Assembly: GCA_000469685.2 (NCBI GenBank)
Contig: LS997565.1
Coordinates: forward strand, 11,962,505 to 12,026,504
DNA: 64,000 bases
Source: Haemonchus contortus
Taxonomy: Eukaryota > Nematoda > Chromadorea > Rhabditida > Trichostrongylidae
Reading direction: 5' to 3'
Below, piece by piece: positions 1-13,900 of this stretch. Made by a program: the position numbers and the translations under genes. The notes beneath the pieces are model-generated. The model had not been told where the DNA came from and did no database searches. It saw only the letters and a program-made list of their open reading frames with translations. Positions within the stretch are counted from its first letter, which is position 1, and each line of letters opens with the position of its first letter.

Positions 1-820
1 AAACATCAAGTATCCTTGTTTCTTCACCGCGTTACAAATCTTGCTGGGTAACGGTCGTAATCTACATAATACTCGTAATCATAACTACATCGTAAATACC
101 ATTGGGGTTAAATTCAATTGGTAAGTGCTCTTATCAGTCGCTATCAGCTGTTAGCAGTTCCTATCATCGGTCGTCTACATCTCGCCATACTCCACGTCAC
201 ACGCCAAACTGTCAAGGCACCACTATTAATGCCATTATTATAGTGGCTCTACGCTTCCGAGGGTTTTCATTAGCCCTTATCAGCTCCTGGCCTGGCACCA
301 ACCATCACCATGAGGTTCTTGATCCCTTCACCGAGTACCTACGATCCTATCACATCTTACTTAACCTATTAATATTCCAAGTTTCCATTATTGACAGAAA
401 GTGCGTTACCGATCTAGTGGCTCTCGCCTACTATAGTTTCTTATCAGTCCTATCAGTTGTTATCAATCCCTGTTGCTGAACATTTGCGGTCCCTTCGCAT
501 CCCACACCACCTATCAAGGTGCCAAGGCTTCATCGCTAATACGAAGGTAGTTAGAGATCCTGAGGCTTTTGCCTTCTAAGGTTCCTTATTCATTTCTAAC
601 GATAGTTGTCACTTCCTATCATGTGCCATCAGTTTTCCCATCCTGCCCCCTATCTCTCTTTCAAATTTGAATGCCCTAGGTTCAGTTGGACAGGAGTTAT
701 GAACTTCCGGTCAGACAAACACACAAACACACCAACAGACACACTTAGCCGATTATGTAAGTAGGATATTACTTCTCCACCAAGTTCACGTGTTATTTCA
801 CTTGAATCCTTATCGTGCGC

Positions 821-865
821 ATACAAACAGACACACAAAGTTAGCGGTTTATATATATCATGGAT
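821..865 (+). repeat. 45-base dispersed repeat, copy 1
   Basis: These 45 bases recur at 1638-1682 with a single A/G difference. They contain GACACACAAAGTTAGCGG and then a TATATATATCATGGAT end. Both copies follow a stretch of CAAACGGACA-like or CAGACACACA-like short repeats, so the unit may be the end of a transposable element whose body is not recognisable here. Confidence 0.8.
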
Positions 866-1637
866 ATTTGAGAAGTTCTGCCCATGTCACCACCCACTCC
901 TGTGCATGTCCCACCCCTGTAGGTGGATCAAATGTGCTCTTTTGGTTTTGCCCTATGCCCAACCCGTACCAAACTTGACCGACTCATGCAGATGCATCCT
1001 GAGGTAATTCGAATTTCTGTACAATTGAAAGAACAAGCAAACAATCAGACGCAAGCGCTTCACATATGATAAGGTGTCGTGTAGATTTCGCCGGTGTTTT
1101 TCCCTTCATCAAGCTACTCAAGTATTATGAAGTGGAAAGTTCTTGTGGAAAGTGGAGTGCGCATCTGTGAGCGAAATTCACATTTAAAAATGGAGATTTC
1201 GATTAGATTAGATTCCTATGGATTTGATGGATTTTCGATTATGTTTCTATAGAAAAATACGCGTCTAGTCTGGAAAACAGGTTAAATGCAAAGGTACTTT
1301 CGATAAAAATTATTCGAGAGCAAAAAGTTTTTTTGCCCACGAAGCCTAACCTCTCTCTTCCCTCAGTTGGCTGCGAACCGATAGTTGAATCGTCCATAGT
1401 ATAGGGATTTAGCATGACAGTAAATAGTCAGGAGAACGCTTTTTAGGACCGCTCCCAGCAAAGTTTGTAACTCAATGAAAGATCACGATTCCTCTTCGCT
1501 TCGATATCACTTTCGGCATGACCTATCCGACCGCTAATGATCTTAGATTCTCATCTAATGAAATATCTGTATCCGCTTCATTGATAACGCATTTAATCAT
1601 TTGCCTACGTGATTTTTGGGCGGACGCACAAACGGAC

Positions 1638-1682
1638 ATACAAACGGACACACAAAGTTAGCGGTTTATATATATCATGGAT
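1638..1682 (+). repeat. 45-base dispersed repeat, copy 2
   Basis: Second copy of the repeat at 821-865, preceded by three imperfect CAAACGGACA units. Homology ends sharply after CATGGAT in both copies, which suggests an element boundary. Confidence 0.8.
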
Positions 1683-3599
1683 TTTTATTACTCGTCTTCC
1701 TCAAGCAGATACATAGATGCTAGATTAAATAGAGTCATCGAGAAAACCACTGCGCAAAAGCTCTTGGATGCTTCCTTCGATCGTCCATTCCTCTACTTCG
1801 CTTTTCGGTTGATGTCAGAAGGAATAGCTCTATATAGTGCTCTCCAAGCAATAGCTCATATTGCACTACACCTAACCACTGCACTTGTTTTTTTACTACT
1901 TCCTCATCCTTTTTCAGTAATGTGTTTACGCAGATGTTGGTGAAGGAGGGAGGTGATGGGGTCGAAGAGTGGGAATTAGATTTCCGAATTTGCCCTTTAG
2001 CCATGTTTTCTATCTTGTCGTTCCGAATTCTGTCTGAATTGCCTCAATTAGGAGACGCGTTTCGTTTCGCTGAATCCTTCGGGTTTACTTACTCCCCATT
2101 TCTGAGGTATAACTGGCTTCCCCGGAAAGGTAGGAAAATCACAGTAAATAGTGAAAAACATGCCGATGGGAGAAGGTCATCAAAAACTGAGAGATAATTT
2201 GAACAAGGGATGCAAAAAAGAACTGAAAAAGGTAGCATCTGAACTATGAGGAAGTATTGTGTATGCTTAATTCGTCCTTTCCAAGATTCTTCCCTTTATA
2301 TGGCAAAAATTTCGCTGAAGTCGCCTAGGTCCGAGCCTGAAAGTCGAAAAACCATTCGAGACTGATTCTCTTACAAGGCTAGATCGACCTGAGAGAGCTC
2401 TAGACACAATAAGAAAGCTACATAACTCCATATCGACCTCACCGTGATTCGAAAATAAGTATTCAATCCTGCTAGCGGCTAGCCTAGGTCAATCCATTTA
2501 TTATTAGAGGCTCCAACCTACTTGACTTGCCTTCTGAAATGTATTCTACGTTATAAAGTACGAAATCCATCCTGTGTGGGGGTTCGGAGGGTTTCTATGA
2601 CTTCGGTGGTGCCGGAGCAAAGAATTCAACAAATAGTCTCTTGATGAAGAAGTGCGGACCCACTTATATTGGGAACGCTTGATCCCGCACTATTTAGGGA
2701 TGAGGGTTAAGTTAGGGAGTCGTCTGAGAAAGCGACATGGTGGTACGGGGATGGCGCCGTGAACGACGATACATCCATCACCCAAACCACTTCTTTACTT
2801 CGAACTTGAGCTGATTTCCCAGTCGTTCGGAGCTGAACTGCAAGGCTTCCATTTTTCGAAGGTTGCTGAATGTAAGGAGAGATGGTCTCCTATTGGTGGA
2901 TACATCCTCTTGAGTTGACAGCGAAAGACGACGAGGGCTTTCCCAATTAGGCCAAAGACAATCGTAGAAAGCGCTGTGTTCGCCTATTCACTCAATGCCT
3001 TCTGCCATTAATGACCTCGGGAGAGTATAGAGCTCAGCTGCTTCGTGAAATTCGATAGTAGTCGAGACGAACTGAAATAGTGAGACAACCACAGGCATAC
3101 TGATTTTCTTTGACACCTTCCCCTATAACTTTGGCAGGATCAAAGTTGTTAGGCTGTTAGTTAGGATTTCATGTCATGGTAGTTTCAGTGTCCTAGGCCG
3201 ATCAAGCTGCATCCTGTGGGGTTTGAACTCTTCCTGTTCCTGTTAAGCTTAGAATTACGCCTACAAGAACACCCCTCCCCCTCTTCCTCCCCTTCTCCTC
3301 AAGGATTGGATGGGGTCCGTTTGAAATGAAGGACTGCTGAAGTCATCTGGCAATAAGATAGGTCCAAACCCATTGCCATTACTATGACTGCCAATAGAAA
3401 GGAAAATAGCTCGAGAAAAGGGCCTGAAGAGATCGAAAAAATCCTGAGCTATAAAGCAGGTGCTCCGCTTAATCCTTTGAGCTCATTTCTCTAACCGCGA
3501 TCCCGATTGGGCAAAATTACTATGGAGATGAATGTCCCCCATTTCTTTAGATGGATTTCCGGCCACATGTTCGTTTGCTCCGCCGAGAAAATGAATATT

Positions 3600-3850
3600 C
3601 ATGAAATTCACAAGCCATCCATTCGAAAGTGCCCCTCCGGCGGCCTGGCCAGCACCAGGTCTTCTGCGACGTCGCCGTCATCGACGATGCTGTTGCCATC
3701 CCGTCGACAAATTCCCGTCGTCAGGCCACGCCCGTCGTCATCCTGTATGATGGTGTAGGGCGTGGCTTGGCTATGTGCGGACGCTGTCCGTGTCTCTCGT
3801 CGGGGCTCGCCAGTGTATCCCCACACCATTCGGAATCAATAGCGTAGAGA
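3600..3850. other. GC-rich island, open on both strands
   Basis: This patch is clearly richer in G+C and CpG than its flanks and has open frames on both strands, for example a minus-strand frame at 3608-3829 that includes PYTIIQDDDGRG. I do not recognise the peptides and see no clean splice sites. The composition suggests a repeat remnant or a transferred or processed sequence rather than a resident gene. Confidence 0.3.
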
Positions 3851-6800
3851 GCTGCGGTTTGAAGGAAGGCGGTAACAGCCACCCATCCCCCACATATGGG
3901 CCAGCAACACTCTGGTTTTGTTGTGGAAATCGCCAGTCCACGTTTGGGACGATTTCAGGTGAGATAGATATCCACCCATGTGGATACGGTAGCCGTCATT
4001 TCGTGTGATGTGTGTCGTCCGCTTTGTTTTCTCTTTTTGGTCATTTCTTATCGCTCTAAATGACTTTGTTTGCTGTTGACAGCATTCAAGATCCGGCCCG
4101 ATAAGACCCATCTCCAGAACTTTTTACCAGTTTCCTTTGTTTGAGGTCTTTGGTACTTGCTCTATGACGACCAGCTCCCATCTGTGCTAACAGCGGGGGA
4201 GAGTTTGCCGATCCTGTTGGTAATTGGATGTCGCAATTCCCACGAGCCCCTTTTGCTGTCAAAAAATTCTGTGACAGGCCCTCGTAAACGAGCTTTTTGG
4301 TCGCTATCGGTGACGTCGTCATCCGTGAATGCATGGCTGGAATGCTTGTACTTTCACAATGAAAAAGTTCTGACTGCTCCAATGCTCCAAGGGAAAGGAG
4401 GAATGTGGTTGCAGTATGGGAAGAGGGTATGTCTTTGGGTTATCTGTGGGTTAATACAGACGAGATGCTTGTGAAATGTTACTTTCTTACGTTGTGGTAA
4501 TTAGATGAAGTGTATGAAGTGGTCCGAAAGTTTCCGAATTCGTTTTTTCTCAGATTCTTTCACGTTATTGCATTTCTGAGGTGAGAAGGATAGAAGTAAC
4601 CCTAGCAAATACTCGTCCGAAAGCGACTACTCGTCCATTCGGAACGACCTGAACGTATTGTCGTTCCGAAAGCCAGGAAGTGCAAAAATTACCTCTGAGG
4701 CTACTCGTCCAAGAGCTACATCAAATTAAATGTTCTAATGGGGATTACTAAGTGGGATGACACCACCAAGGGTGAGAACCGATCTACAAGATTGTCTAAC
4801 TGGAAAACTCACCTGCTGCCCATCCAATGCACCCTTTTTCACTTTGCTAGCCTATCCTCTTCTTTATCATCTGGTTTTGCTACTTGTTGGTAGGCTTACT
4901 TTGATACTGGTTGAGACTGCTTCACTCTTTACTTTTGATGTGAAGGACTTCTCTTGAGTAATATCTCCCATGCTCTCACTACAGAATCCCTTCCCGCTGT
5001 CTTCGAACATTGCTCGTGAAAGGACGAACTTCTAGGTAAGCCATCACGTTCACCATGCCTGAATCGAATTTTTCCTTGATAGTTTTTGAAATCGCTCCCT
5101 TGCTACTGAAGTTCGTCTTGTGTTCATCGGAGGGATTGGTATGCACTGGGGAATTTGTTGATTTTATTTTTTTTTCATGCCGATTCATTCCAGTAAATCC
5201 TCGGTAGGAATTAACGTAAGTAGCTTTCGCATTTCCTCTGCAAATAGATCGTTTCCTCGGAAAACCTTTTTGCACTTTCGGTTCAATCTAAGCTAATCAG
5301 GCTTTTGACAAAAAGCATGATCAATCTTTCATTAACTCGACTGAAGAATTTCCCTGAATTTTCAATTGAGATGATACTAGAAGTGAACGACGTGGAAAAT
5401 AAGTTGTCCCGGCTTTCTCATGTGTGAGGGAATTCCGAATCCACGACTGGAAAGTTGCTCCGCTTAAAAAAAAGGTTTCACTATCTGTCTAAGTCTAACA
5501 ACCAGAAGACATTACTCTATGGGGCATTTTTTTGGAAAAAAATTGATTTTCTTGTTTAATTCGGATTTACGTTTAAAATATTTTATAAAGCTTCAGCTAG
5601 CAGCAACAGTCGTTAATCTTAGTTATCGCTTATTCGTTTTGTTCAGTCACCTCGTAGTCCCCAATCCATTCACGGCCGAATTCTTTCATGAGGGATTTGT
5701 TGTGTAGGCATAGTGTATGGCCCTGTAGACTTTTCAGCTCTTAGTGCTGAGTGCTTGCAGTTCTGATGAGAGAAGTCGAGGGTGAGGGCTTTTTGGTATT
5801 TTTTCTTACTATGCACTCGCGTATTAGCTGTATTAGTGACGAGGAAGGGCCCAATTACCTCGGTTCCGCCCAGAACTAGTTGAACTTTTCATCGATCCAA
5901 AGTATGTTACTCGTCCGGATATCGACCTTTGCGTGGAGTGGGAAAAGTCAGAGTTATGATTTTCCAGTCCAATTATCTCCAGAAAGTGCATGATCTTATT
6001 TCAACGAGAAAAAGACGAAAAGTCTGAAGTTGAACCCAATGACACGCTTCATTTGGAATTCTAGGCGACTGTTTAATGGGTCTTCTTAATCATCTCTTTA
6101 ACCGCGACACCTTTCAATGAGAGCTGTAAATCAGGCGAGGTGTCCTTGCAGGAGGTGGGGGTTGGGAGACGAGCTATCGTGATCGGGTTCCTTGCTTGTT
6201 GATGTTGGCCGTTCAATACAATTTCCCTATATCCCTTGACTTCGATTATTTTGCTCTCCCAATACTAGTATACTTAGTTGTTTTGCGCTTTGGGCCCATA
6301 GACATGGTCTGATGACCTGGGTGTCGCGTTTCAAGAATTGTTAACTTCCTTCAACCTTCGATCTGAGGGTAAAAGACGGTCCGCAAAAACATAGGGGATG
6401 CGGAATCTCAAGCTCGAAAGTACAAACTTCAAGCTCTTCCGCCACATCTTTCATTTGAAACTCGCATAACTTCATTACCTAGTGAGGAAGGGGAGTAATA
6501 AAATAAAAAGGATCATTAAAAATGAACTAAAAGGACATCAGCCGCAGGAAAGGATACGTACTTCATCTGACGTTCTCAGGAGTATACTGGAAAACGCCTA
6601 TGCTTGAAGGCTCGCCCCAACCCAGTCCTGACCGTGATGAAAAAATTGTGAACGAAGTATTTAATTGGAAGGAAATTAGCAAAATCTACGGCAAATAGAC
6701 AATTCAACAGTTTTTTTAGGTTTCTTTTTTTGGAGCTCCTAAATCCTTTCCTGCTGCTGATGCCCTTGCTTTGTCTCGAGCGTGGGTCGGTTCGATGTTT

Positions 6801-8019
6801 TACCAACTAGTAGTCGATGGCTTGGATGTAGTAATTTCCATTCTACTTATTCCTAGACCTTCTCCAATTCGTTATGACGTTTATCTTTGTCATCCAGTTG
6901 CTTTTTAAAATGCTCGATCCTGAAATTATGTCAGGCCCCGCCCCTTCCGTTTTTGAAATTATTCTATGTATGTTAACCATTTTTCCTGGCTGATTCAAAA
7001 GATCCTTCCTCGTAAAGACTACCAGAATCAATTGTGGAATAAAAATTTTTGTCGAAAGGTGTGGCTGTGTGATTATAGGGATGAGGTAAAAGCGATGATG
7101 TTCACTGCAGTCATTTTACCTCTAACTACTCTCAGTGGAAAGCAATTACTGCCCTTTTACTGACGAAATTAGTCCCGAATTGCTCTACGTACCTAGGAAA
7201 CAGGGAAGCAGAGTCGTAGAAATAATGCAACAGCTCTGCCTCTCTAACATTCCTAATGAAGACCCTCTGATGGTTTTAGTGAATAAAAGAGATTTTTAAT
7301 TGCGATTGGATGGGTCGCTAAAATTGGTATCAATTAAAATGATTTTTTCTTAAAAACATAACAAATCAAATAAACAATAATTAAAATTAAAATAATTGGA
7401 ATAATTATTGAAAATTTGTAGTGCTACCACCAGAAGCCTTCTGGCCCTAGAATATCAGCAACACTAATTAGTTTGCTCTGATTGTTTCAAAACGAGCGCT
7501 TAGGAGGATCTGATGGCTGTAACAACTTTTCCAATGAACTTACATGTGTTTCTTGAGTAATTGAGGAGGTTTTCACCGAGAAAACCCTTTGCAAACATGC
7601 AATTAGGAAAAAAACCCCATCGATTGTGAGAAGCACACATAACACCTTAATTATTCATGTGGGGGATTGGCGTGCAGGCAAATGACAGCGAATAAATCGC
7701 TTTGCGCTATTCTGGCATTCCTCACGGCCTACTTCCTTTTCGACTTTGAACAAGAATTTCACACAAAGGCTCGGACCTATTTATCAGAATAATTCATTAT
7801 TATTATGCTTATTCGAAGAAAAACAACTAGAGTTACTTACTTCTGCTTATACCACCGTCAAAAGGGGTAGTAGCTGCTTTTACTGGTTTTTCTAGAAGAG
7901 GAGATCTTCACTGCTCCGTATTAGCTTATATGACCAGCCTTATAGGTGGAGTGTAAAGTTGTTATGCCTGCATAAGGAATACCCCGGTGGAAGTGGCGTA
8001 GGCGCAGTAGCGCCCTATC

Positions 8020-8250
8020 TGAATCGATATCAGCCCAGGTCAACCAAGTCTTCAATTTCTACTGGGTCGGTTAGTTAGAAGCAGATTAGTCTGGGAGGAT
8101 AAAAGCATTGACTTGTACAACAGCTCACCACAGCAAGTCTTTATATGGGGATCATACGCATTCAAACGGCTACTACGATTTTGTATAGGAGTCGAATGCG
8201 TGGCTCATCCCAGATACGGAGCTGGTTAATGTTCTAAGGATTTCTTCTTG
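8020..8250 (+). repeat. tRNA-derived SINE, diverged copy
   Basis: This matches the body of the SINE family best seen at 50543-50825. It has a GATATC segment, then GGGTCGGTTAGTTAG, GTCTGGGAGGATAAAAGCA, TGACTTGTACA, a TACGATT...GTCGAATGCG segment and a final GAGCTGGTTAATG. The tRNA-like head is strongly decayed here. Confidence 0.65.
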
Positions 8251-8663
8251 AGGTGCACTCTAGGGGAAGAGCTTTCCGTGAAGGTGTACGGCTGGGATGT
8301 CTCGTAGATGGGTGGTATGTGAAACTTTTGGTGGGAAATGAATCATATGCATACGTTTAGGCCGACCATGTTCCAATCTATGGATTTGTCACACATGATT
8401 TCCTTCCCACCACTGAATGGGAAACGGGTAGGATGTGAGTCAGTGACTGCATTAATGCATTCCATAACGGTAATGGAGCTGTTACGATGCTGTATAGAAT
8501 AACTTCAGGGATAGGCCTCGTAGTAGGCCCTACACAATGCGGCAGCCTGACAGCATGTCCTGAGACCAGACCTACTGGGACGGATTACCTTCTGAGAAGG
8601 TCCTCAGCTTGGCTGGGGTAACTAAGGAGTGTTACTGCGACAAAGAAGTCTGCCGACCGCGCA

Positions 8664-9150
8664 ATGAGCTCTGAAAAGGGGGACATGACGTTTTTCGAGG
8701 AACGACCCACTTTAAAATGCCGGCTTGTGCTATTAGAGGAAGTTCTGCGGTTCTTTTTGGGATGTCAGTGTTCCTGCAGGAAAAACTCATCCAAAACGGG
8801 TCCTCACACATGTGTTGGGATCGGCAGCAACATAACAGACAGAACCATAATTGGATTTCTGAGGTTTACGGCCTTGCTTTTAGGTGGTTTCCACTTTGGT
8901 GGCTTACTCGATTATGCTTACACCTTCCAGGATCCACTACCGCTTATCAATAAATGGAATGGGCCATATGGTTCCTCAAACCCTCCCCCCCCCCCTGTTT
9001 TCCCTCCCTTTCCCTTCCTACCACTTTTCAGGTTGGTTTTCTTGGAAAGCTACATTTCCTCAAATCCAGGTCCTCCGTTCTTCCGGTAATCTGTCCACAG
9101 TTGTCGAGACCATCACTCATGCTGCCAATTTAATGAGAAATTCAGTCTAA
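8664..9150 (+). CDS. Putative small membrane protein, two exons
   Basis: I do not recognise the family. Exon 1 is taken as 8664-8970 from the first in-frame ATG. A 61-base intron, 8971-9031, starts GTTCCT, contains a long C/T tract and ends CACTTTTCAG. Exon 2, 9032-9150, continues the frame through PYGWFSWKATFPQ to a TAA. The joined protein would be about 141 residues. Residues 60-80 form a hydrophobic segment (TIIGFLRFTALLLGG) that could be a membrane anchor. The C-terminus, SSGNLSTVVETITHAANLM, looks helical and amphipathic. The short intron with a perfect acceptor and preserved frame is the main evidence. The N-terminal 50 residues are Cys-rich and less convincing, so the true start may lie in a further exon. 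An alternative is that these are 5' exons of the armadillo gene downstream, but the in-frame stop at 9148 argues against it. Confidence 0.45.
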
Positions 9151-10011
9151 TTGCTTCAGCGGAAGAGCCATTAATCGCCATTTTGCCTTCGCCGTTGCCC
9201 CGTTCGATATTTCGGTGGCAATTTGAAAATTCGTCAAAATGTATTCATAAATTATGCGTCGGCAAGCTTTTGTAAAGCTGGAGAAAATTTATTTAACTTC
9301 GCGGTGGCAGTACTTGCCCTTTCACGATGTGGCATGGATGCTTCCTGCACTCAGAACTTTTAGAATAGCTCCCTAAGAAGACCACCAAACCAAAAACTGA
9401 AGATCACCAAGCCGTGTTTGTGATGATTAGGGTTGAGGCGAAATGAAGAAGTCAAACATGAATAGCCTGCTCATTCTCTTTCGAACCGCCACGCATTCGA
9501 CTCCGAGTACGAATCGTAGCCCCAACTGATCGCAAACTTTTTTCAAGGTACCACTGGTTTCGATTGCTGTCTGTGTGACCAGTTGGTCAACTTCCCTATC
9601 TCAGCATTACTTGTTGGCTGCCGATATTCTAAGCCCACTACTCGTTAAGGAGGGAGTTCCAGACTCCTAGATCTCATGGGAAGTGAGCTCCGGTGAAAAA
9701 CCGATGGCTATGTGAAAAGAACGATGCAAAAACTGTGAGAAGAAACTTTTTTGCTTCCTGTGAGCAGGGGACGGCGTAGTTTGTAGGCGAACCTGCTCTT
9801 CTTCAGGTCAAGGGTTCAATTTTTATTGAGCTAATGTCTTGGCTGAAAATCAACCCACACTCTGGACCACCCTACTCTTCCCTTGTTGCTTCTGTCTAGA
9901 ACATACGAAACCACGTTTCTTGGGTTTCCTTTCTCTGAAGTAACTTTTAATTTCTAGTCGTTTTAGCTGAATGTTTTGCCAATTTCTGTTCCCAGATGCA
10001 TTGTTTTTCCC
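9151..10011. other. No feature recognised
   Basis: Between the candidate small gene and the minus-strand open stretch I see no exon with good splice signals, no tRNA-like sequence and no repeat shared with other parts of the window. Confidence 0.4.
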
Positions 10012-10320
10012 TTAAGAGGGCTTCTTTTTCTTCTCTTCGGCGTATTCATGAATATTGACGACGTTTTCAGCATCTACTGGTAAGTGATGAAGAACTAGGT
10101 CTGCGATAATAGGACGAAAACGGATGTAAGACATCACACTAGAGCCGCACAGCGCCTTATCTGTACTCGCTTCGGGGCTAGGAAAAATTCCATAGAAGGG
10201 TTGAATAGTAACAGGAGCTCGCAATGTGTAGTCGATTAGATTGTCAGATTCGAAAAGCCAACGCCTTATCCATGGAAGATGAGACGGAGCTAAGCAATGG
10301 TGAACAATATTCTAGTTGTG
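10012..10320 (-). CDS. Unidentified open exon, possible 3' exon
   Basis: The minus strand stays open for roughly 100 codons and ends in a TAA at 10012 after a Lys-rich tail (HEYAEEKKKKPS). The reading includes LPWIRRWLFESDNLIDYTL and FRPIIADLVLHHLPVDAEN, which have the amino-acid make-up of a real protein. I see no start ATG and no clear acceptor at the upstream edge, and I do not recognise the family. The opposite strand also has a protein-like frame at about 10237-10353 (MEDETELSNGEQY), so only one of the two can be coding over the overlap. If this one is real, the gene would run leftward and end here. Confidence 0.3.
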
Positions 10321-10940
10321 CCGATGCCGCGAGACTGCTATCAAAGATTCATTGAGGCTACTATCAAGTATCGCGAACTCGTGCCTTATGTCCTGCTCTT
10401 TTCGCTTTGAAGGGTTCCTGCAAGCAATTCAGAGACTCGTTGGATTTCAGTATGGAAGCACGTTTAAGTGTGGGAATGAAAAGGGACAAGGCCGTGGGTG
10501 CTTCACCAAGTCCGGAGCTATTCTTTCATTACGCAACTCCTTCCTTTTTGAGCATGCACTGCTTTTTATTTCAGACCCCATCCATTACGGTACCACTGAA
10601 ATGTCTTCAGAGAAGAGAAAAGAGGCCCACTTTTTTGCAGGAATTCGCTTGACGTCTACTGTTTGTGCGTCATGAGTTTTTAGAGGGGAAGGAAATGTTT
10701 GAGGAAAGAGAAAAATGATAACAAGAAAGTCTTTGACAAAGCCAAGGGTAGGCGTGAAATGCCTCAGATACAAAGGATTCTTTGAAATTCCAAAAATCTT
10801 CTCAACGGTGTCATGCCGACGGGAGTAAAAGGTCCAGAAACTCCTTTTGTTGAATCCCTCTCCATCCTGCTCTTCTCCGATCGCTAGCAATTTGAGTTAT
10901 TGCCGATTTTCCCCCTCATACTTATGTCTGATATTTTTAG

Positions 10941-13900
10941 GCAGTCCCTCAGAAGGATCCCGACGAGGAGAATGAGCCATCATGGCGGATTACGGTCAAT
11001 CCTTCAGCTGAACTGTTTGGTTCACAACGTCTTCGGCAGCTAATCGATCGACTTTATCATCAGCAAAAACTTCTTACTGCAAATGATGCAAAACAGGTAC
11101 GGCCAATCGATTATTGATCTTTCGTGCCTGATTAGACGTCATCAATAAGGAATGGATACTGGTTGATATTAATATTACTATGTGTTGACAAATACGAATT
11201 TATCACGGATTTTTACATTTTACCAACCATTTTTGTCATACGGTAAGCCTTTTTGACAGTTTTAAATGAAATTTTAAATGAATTTTTGAGCTGAACAGTC
11301 TGGATATTAGAAATTCGTCCGACGTCATTTTTTATTTTTGCCATCGGAGAAAGTTCTGAGACGGATTATCAATTGTGATGATTAATCACAGTCACAGGCT
11401 GTTCCCTGGGGATCATCGGATATCTTGAGCCTAATACCAAGCAGATGTTGATGGATTCCTTTCCGATAGCGCCCCTAGTCCGAAAGCAGGCGGCTTCAAT
11501 ACGGCTGAAATGCAGATTAGTCAGAATGTTCGGAACTTTGATGCCGTCGAACAAATGGTAACACCCCGGCCTCTTCCACTACGTTGGGGGCCATCTGCTC
11601 GTAATGGTTTCTGCTTCAAGAATGACTGCCACTACACCTTCCCAGGGAACGGTTTCAAGTTCCCGTGCGACTTTTAGAGGGAGCTAGATATACAAGAGTT
11701 TAAACTTCTAAATGAGCTCCCCAAGGTAATTATGAAGTAAAAATTTTCTTTGAAGAAATCAGCAGTAGATATAGTCGGTGTTCCGTGGCGCCGATGTTGT
11801 GGTCTTCCTTGTCAGGAGAGCGTCAAGGGTTAGCTCCCTGCCGAAGTCAGGACTTTCGTAAGGGAGTAGACTCTAAAATTTCTCATCAGTGTCTTGGTAG
11901 TGAACGTATGTGTATGAGCTCGAAGGCTACTCCAAATTCTGCTTTATAACTTTTTTATTTACGTACTTCCGTCTCATGAGAGTTAGCGGAGTGTAAATGG
12001 CACTGATGAAATAACTGACTTTTTGACATCATCTCAAGTTTGTAGTGTGAGTCGGATGCATGGCGTGTCTGTCGAGGGAGCTATGGACTTTGTTCTAAAA
12101 TTATTTTGCGTTTAATAGCGACTCTATTATACCTTGAAAAACATTAGGAGTTATATTTCAATACAATTAGGCAGATGAATCCTATTACATTACTGACGGA
12201 TCAGTTTACCTCCTTTCAGCCTTCTCGTCGCAAGAGATCCTCCCACAATGTAAACCATTCCCTTCTTGCGAAATCCCTTATGAAGTCTGCTTATTATAGG
12301 CGATTCAAGAAGAATTTGAGCAGGATCACCTTCTAAGAGAGGAAAAGTGGTCAGATTCCAAGTTTGTGGGAGGCTGTATAACCAAGTAATCTGCTCCATA
12401 CGATGTCGGGAAATTCATAGTAGGAACCCTCAACCATCCTTCAGTATAGCGAATTTATTGACACTCTCCAGCAAACAACGTGGCCACGATTCGGGTTTGA
12501 GCTTTTCCTTCGATGAAATACCATTACATCATCTGTTTACTCCCAAAATAGGGATACGTTTACTTGCGACTTATACAGCTATCTACTTCGAGGAATCCTT
12601 CCCTGTTCTTTGAGAATCGTGATAGTCTTTGAGTTCTTCTAGGCCGAGTGGAACTAGTAATTAGCATACTCAATTACCTATTTATTCCGGGCTTAGCATC
12701 GAAAGCCGGTCTGGGCTGATCTTTGGCCATGGGACAAAATTGCATCGTACGGCAGCAGAACTCGTTCATCGAAAACAACGTTTGCTGATTAGCTTGCAAG
12801 TGAGACGAGATGGAATGCAATTATTGGAAAGAGGAATAGGCCTATAGCTAGGCCTACAGCGTCTTCGATTGTTCGGTTGAGATTCGCAGAAAGGAGGATG
12901 AAGGGGTGAAGTTTTTCTTCTGAGAACTAATTTCAAGGTGTCAATTTCAGTGACTGGAGTATGAAGATCCGATTTCCTTCCCTTTATGAGAAGTGCAGCA
13001 ACCTTGCAGCATCCAGCACCCAGTTTACCCCGCATTCATCACCCCTTAAGATGAATCTCCTGCTTGTTCTTAAAATCGTTAGTTTTTGCTTCTGCCTCGA
13101 GGTTGGTAGGTGGAAACTTTATTCTGGCCGACGTTTCGACGGACTCGTCGTTTTCAAAGGCCTGAAAGTGGTTCAAAGCTTTTTGATTGTACGCTACCCC
13201 ACCAAGCACCTCTTCCGCTCTAGCGTTTCTGACGTTGTATCAGGAATGCACAGAAAATGACCGAAATCCAAAGGATAAGCTCACCTTACTTCCACCGCGA
13301 AGTGTAGCCACGCTACACAGCTAGTACATCAGTAGCGAATGATCTTAGTCTGCTGTCCTTATGCAATAACATTATTGCGGATCAGCACGTTCGCGGATTA
13401 TGGAACAAACTCGCAGTGTTGCATAAATGGCAAGAGATCATTTGTGATAGTCACACACTCCTTCCGGTTGTTCATATCTGGATTTCTAGCTAGAATCCAG
13501 AACGCTTCCAACGCTTTCCTCGACGATATTTCCGTTTCACGAGCCAATATCGTACATTTGATGTTAAAGTCGTTCCCACCATGCTGTTCCACTCTGCGCT
13601 CCCTAACGGAGTTAACACATTGCTGCGCCGTTTACCAGCAATGCTCTTTGATTCGTACGAATAAAACTCTTCCGGTTTCCCCTATGTAGTTTGAATTACA
13701 TGCCTCACATTGAATCTGATAAATTACGCCTATAGAAGTGCAATCTCCATTCTTCCCGTTTGGACATGTAACGCAACCCTCTGTCAAGCACTGCTTGTCG
13801 TAGAGTCTGTTCCTCACAAGTTGGCGTTTGATGTTATTAGGCGGAATGTTGACTAGAATAACATCATCGCTCAATTGTGCCCGAACAATACACCGTTGTA

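Larger units (their letters stand above)
1..8000. other. No gene supported; degenerate repeat-like DNA
   Basis: I found no exon chain here with convincing splice signals and protein-like reading frame. The first 500 bases carry many loose variants of a TATCAGT/TATCAAT word, and 700-1700 holds ACACACAAA/CAAACGGACA-type repeats. A GC-rich patch lies at about 3600-3850 and is listed separately. The rest is mixed-composition sequence with short open stretches on both strands that overlap each other and look fortuitous. A short exon of an unrecognised gene cannot be excluded. Confidence 0.5.
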
